In this document: one piece after another, positions 63,069-64,000 of the stretch | Layout: every line of letters begins with the position of its first letter | Position numbering within the stretch: position 1 is the first letter of the stretch | Translations under genes and position numbers: made by a program | Origin: Vogesella sp. XCS3 | GTDB lineage: Bacteria > Pseudomonadota > Gammaproteobacteria > Burkholderiales > Chromobacteriaceae | DNA length: 64,000 bases | Direction: 5' to 3' | Assembly: GCF_020616155.1 (NCBI RefSeq) | Contig: NZ_CP085530.1 | Coordinates: forward strand, 3,554,501 to 3,618,500 | Notes under the pieces: generated by a model | Database searches by the model: none | Told to the model about the DNA's origin: nothing | The model's input: the letters and a program-made list of their open reading frames with translations, nothing else

Positions 63069-64000
63069 ATGACCATCATCCGTCAGGACGACTTCATCCA
63101 GAGCATTGCCGATGCCTTCCAGTACATCAGCTGCTACCACCCGAAAGACTATATCGAGGCGTTGTACCAGGCCTATCTGCACGAAGAGAGCCCGGCGGCC
63201 AAAGACGCCATGGCGCAGATCCTGATCAACAGCCGCATGTGTGCCGAAGGTCGCCGCCCGATTTGCCAGGATACCGGTATTGCCGTGGTGTTCCTGAAAG
63301 TGGGTATGAAAGTGCAGTGGGACAGCACCCTGTCGGTGCAGGAAATGGTGAACGAGGGCGTGCGTCGTGCCTATAACAACCCGGACAACAAGCTGCGCGC
63401 CTCCGTGCTGCTGGACCCGGCAGGCAAGCGCCAGAACTCCAAAGACAACACCCCGGCCGTAGTGCACTTCGAAATCGTCGAAGGCGACGGCGTAGAAGTG
63501 ACCTGTGCGGCCAAGGGCGGCGGCTCCGAGAACAAATCCAAGTTCTACGCGCTGAACCCGTCCGACAGCATCGTTGACTGGGTGGTGAAAACCGTACCGA
63601 CCATGGGCGCCGGCTGGTGTCCGCCAGGCATCCTGGGTATCGGTATCGGCGGTACCCCGGAAAAAGCCATGCTGCTGGCCAAAGAATCGCTGATGGACCA
63701 CGTGGACATCCACGAGCTGAAAGCCAAGGCCGCCAGCGGCGCCGAGCTGAGCCGTGTAGAGCAGCTGCGCCTGGAGATCTTCGAAAAAGTGAACGCGCTG
63801 GGTATCGGCGCGCAGGGCCTGGGCGGCCTGACCACCGTGCTGGACGTGAAGATTCTGGATTACCCGACCCACGCCGCCAGCCTGCCGGTAGCCATGATCC
63901 CGAACTGCGCCGCCACGCGCCATATCCATTTCCACCTGGATGGCAACGGCCCGGCCGTGCTGGAAACGCCGAAGCTGGAAGACTGGCCGGAAATCACCTA
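63069..64000 (+). CDS. fumA: Fumarate hydratase, class I (3' end cut by window)
   Basis: Iron-sulfur fumarase of the TCA cycle, fumarate plus water to malate. 310 codons of about 500 are present: the N-terminal Fumerase domain with SRMCAEGRRPICQDTGIAVVF (about 55-75), GGGSENKSKFYALNPS near 138-153 and the Cys of IPNCAATRH. The cysteines CAEGRRPICQ and MGAGWCPPG fit the cluster ligands. GGAGA precedes the ATG. The protein could equally be called FumB; class I is certain. Confidence 0.95.
   Translation, partial: MTIIRQDDFIQSIADAFQYISCYHPKDYIEALYQAYLHEESPAAKDAMAQILINSRMCAEGRRPICQDTGIAVVFLKVGMKVQWDSTLSVQEMVNEGVRRAYNNPDNKLRASVLLDPAGKRQNSKDNTPAVVHFEIVEGDGVEVTCAAKGGGSENKSKFYALNPSDSIVDWVVKTVPTMGAGWCPPGILGIGIGGTPEKAMLLAKESLMDHVDIHELKAKAASGAELSRVEQLRLEIFEKVNALGIGAQGLGGLTTVLDVKILDYPTHAASLPVAMIPNCAATRHIHFHLDGNGPAVLETPKLEDWPEIT

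Noticed and set aside
1..64000. Canonical neisserial DNA uptake sequence GCCGTCTGAA
   Set aside because: Looked for on both strands and not seen as an exact copy.

Overview
The window is a stretch of ordinary bacterial chromosome, GC-rich and densely coded, about 64 kb long. It looks like a betaproteobacterium of the order Neisseriales, most likely a Chromobacteriaceae relative (Vogesella, Aquitalea, Chromobacterium or Pseudogulbenkiania type). This is inferred from the gene order rapZ-hprK-ptsN-hpf-rpoN-lptB-lptA-lptC-kdsC-kdsD, the minCDE-oxyR cluster, a phasin (polyhydroxyalkanoate storage), Coq7-type ubiquinone synthesis and GTG/TTG starts. No species-level call is possible from sequence reading alone.

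Layout. 1-7.4 kb (minus strand): PTS-linked regulation, ribosome hibernation, sigma-54 and the lipopolysaccharide transport/Kdo block. 7.5-14.7 kb: a KefB-type antiporter, AsmA, tRNA-Gly(CCC), a sodium-dependent transporter and cytoplasmic asparaginase. 14.7-16 kb: two intergenic islands holding five related, evenly built repeat units around a NadR-like kinase gene. 16-25 kb: a run of small housekeeping genes ending in trpS, then scpA, scpB, rluB and greB. 24.6-33.8 kb: MarR regulator/aminotransferase pair, oxyR-minEDC, a PhaR-type control region with phasin, a LysR/flavodoxin pair, pyrophosphatase and coq7. 34-40.6 kb: a Na+/H+ antiporter and an ethanolamine catabolism cluster (eutC, eutB, permease, AraC regulator) with a good sigma-54 promoter. 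40.6-47.6 kb: the one clearly disturbed region, where an IS903-like IS5-family element lies between a 5'-truncated AraC regulator and a 5'-truncated filamentous haemagglutinin (TpsA) gene, with no target duplication. 47.7-57.2 kb: a periplasmic binding protein, cysDN, a response regulator plus large hybrid histidine kinase, and a tandemly duplicated Arg-Glu tRNA cluster. 57.4-64 kb: Nudix hydrolase, a small TrfB/KorA-like regulator, then gluconeogenesis and TCA genes (ppsR/ppsA, fbp, class I fumarase cut by the window end).

Two signals are not explained by ordinary annotation. First, the 10-mer GGTTGGCCGC (either strand) occurs about 36 times by eye, both inside genes and as inverted pairs at gene ends, a pattern like that of DNA uptake sequences. 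Second, the five repeat units at 14.7-16.0 kb share an A-rich box, a TCCACAG box exactly 55-56 nt downstream and a following hairpin, and may be a small-RNA or DnaA-binding repeat family. Positions were read by hand; start codons were chosen from ribosome binding sites and family length.
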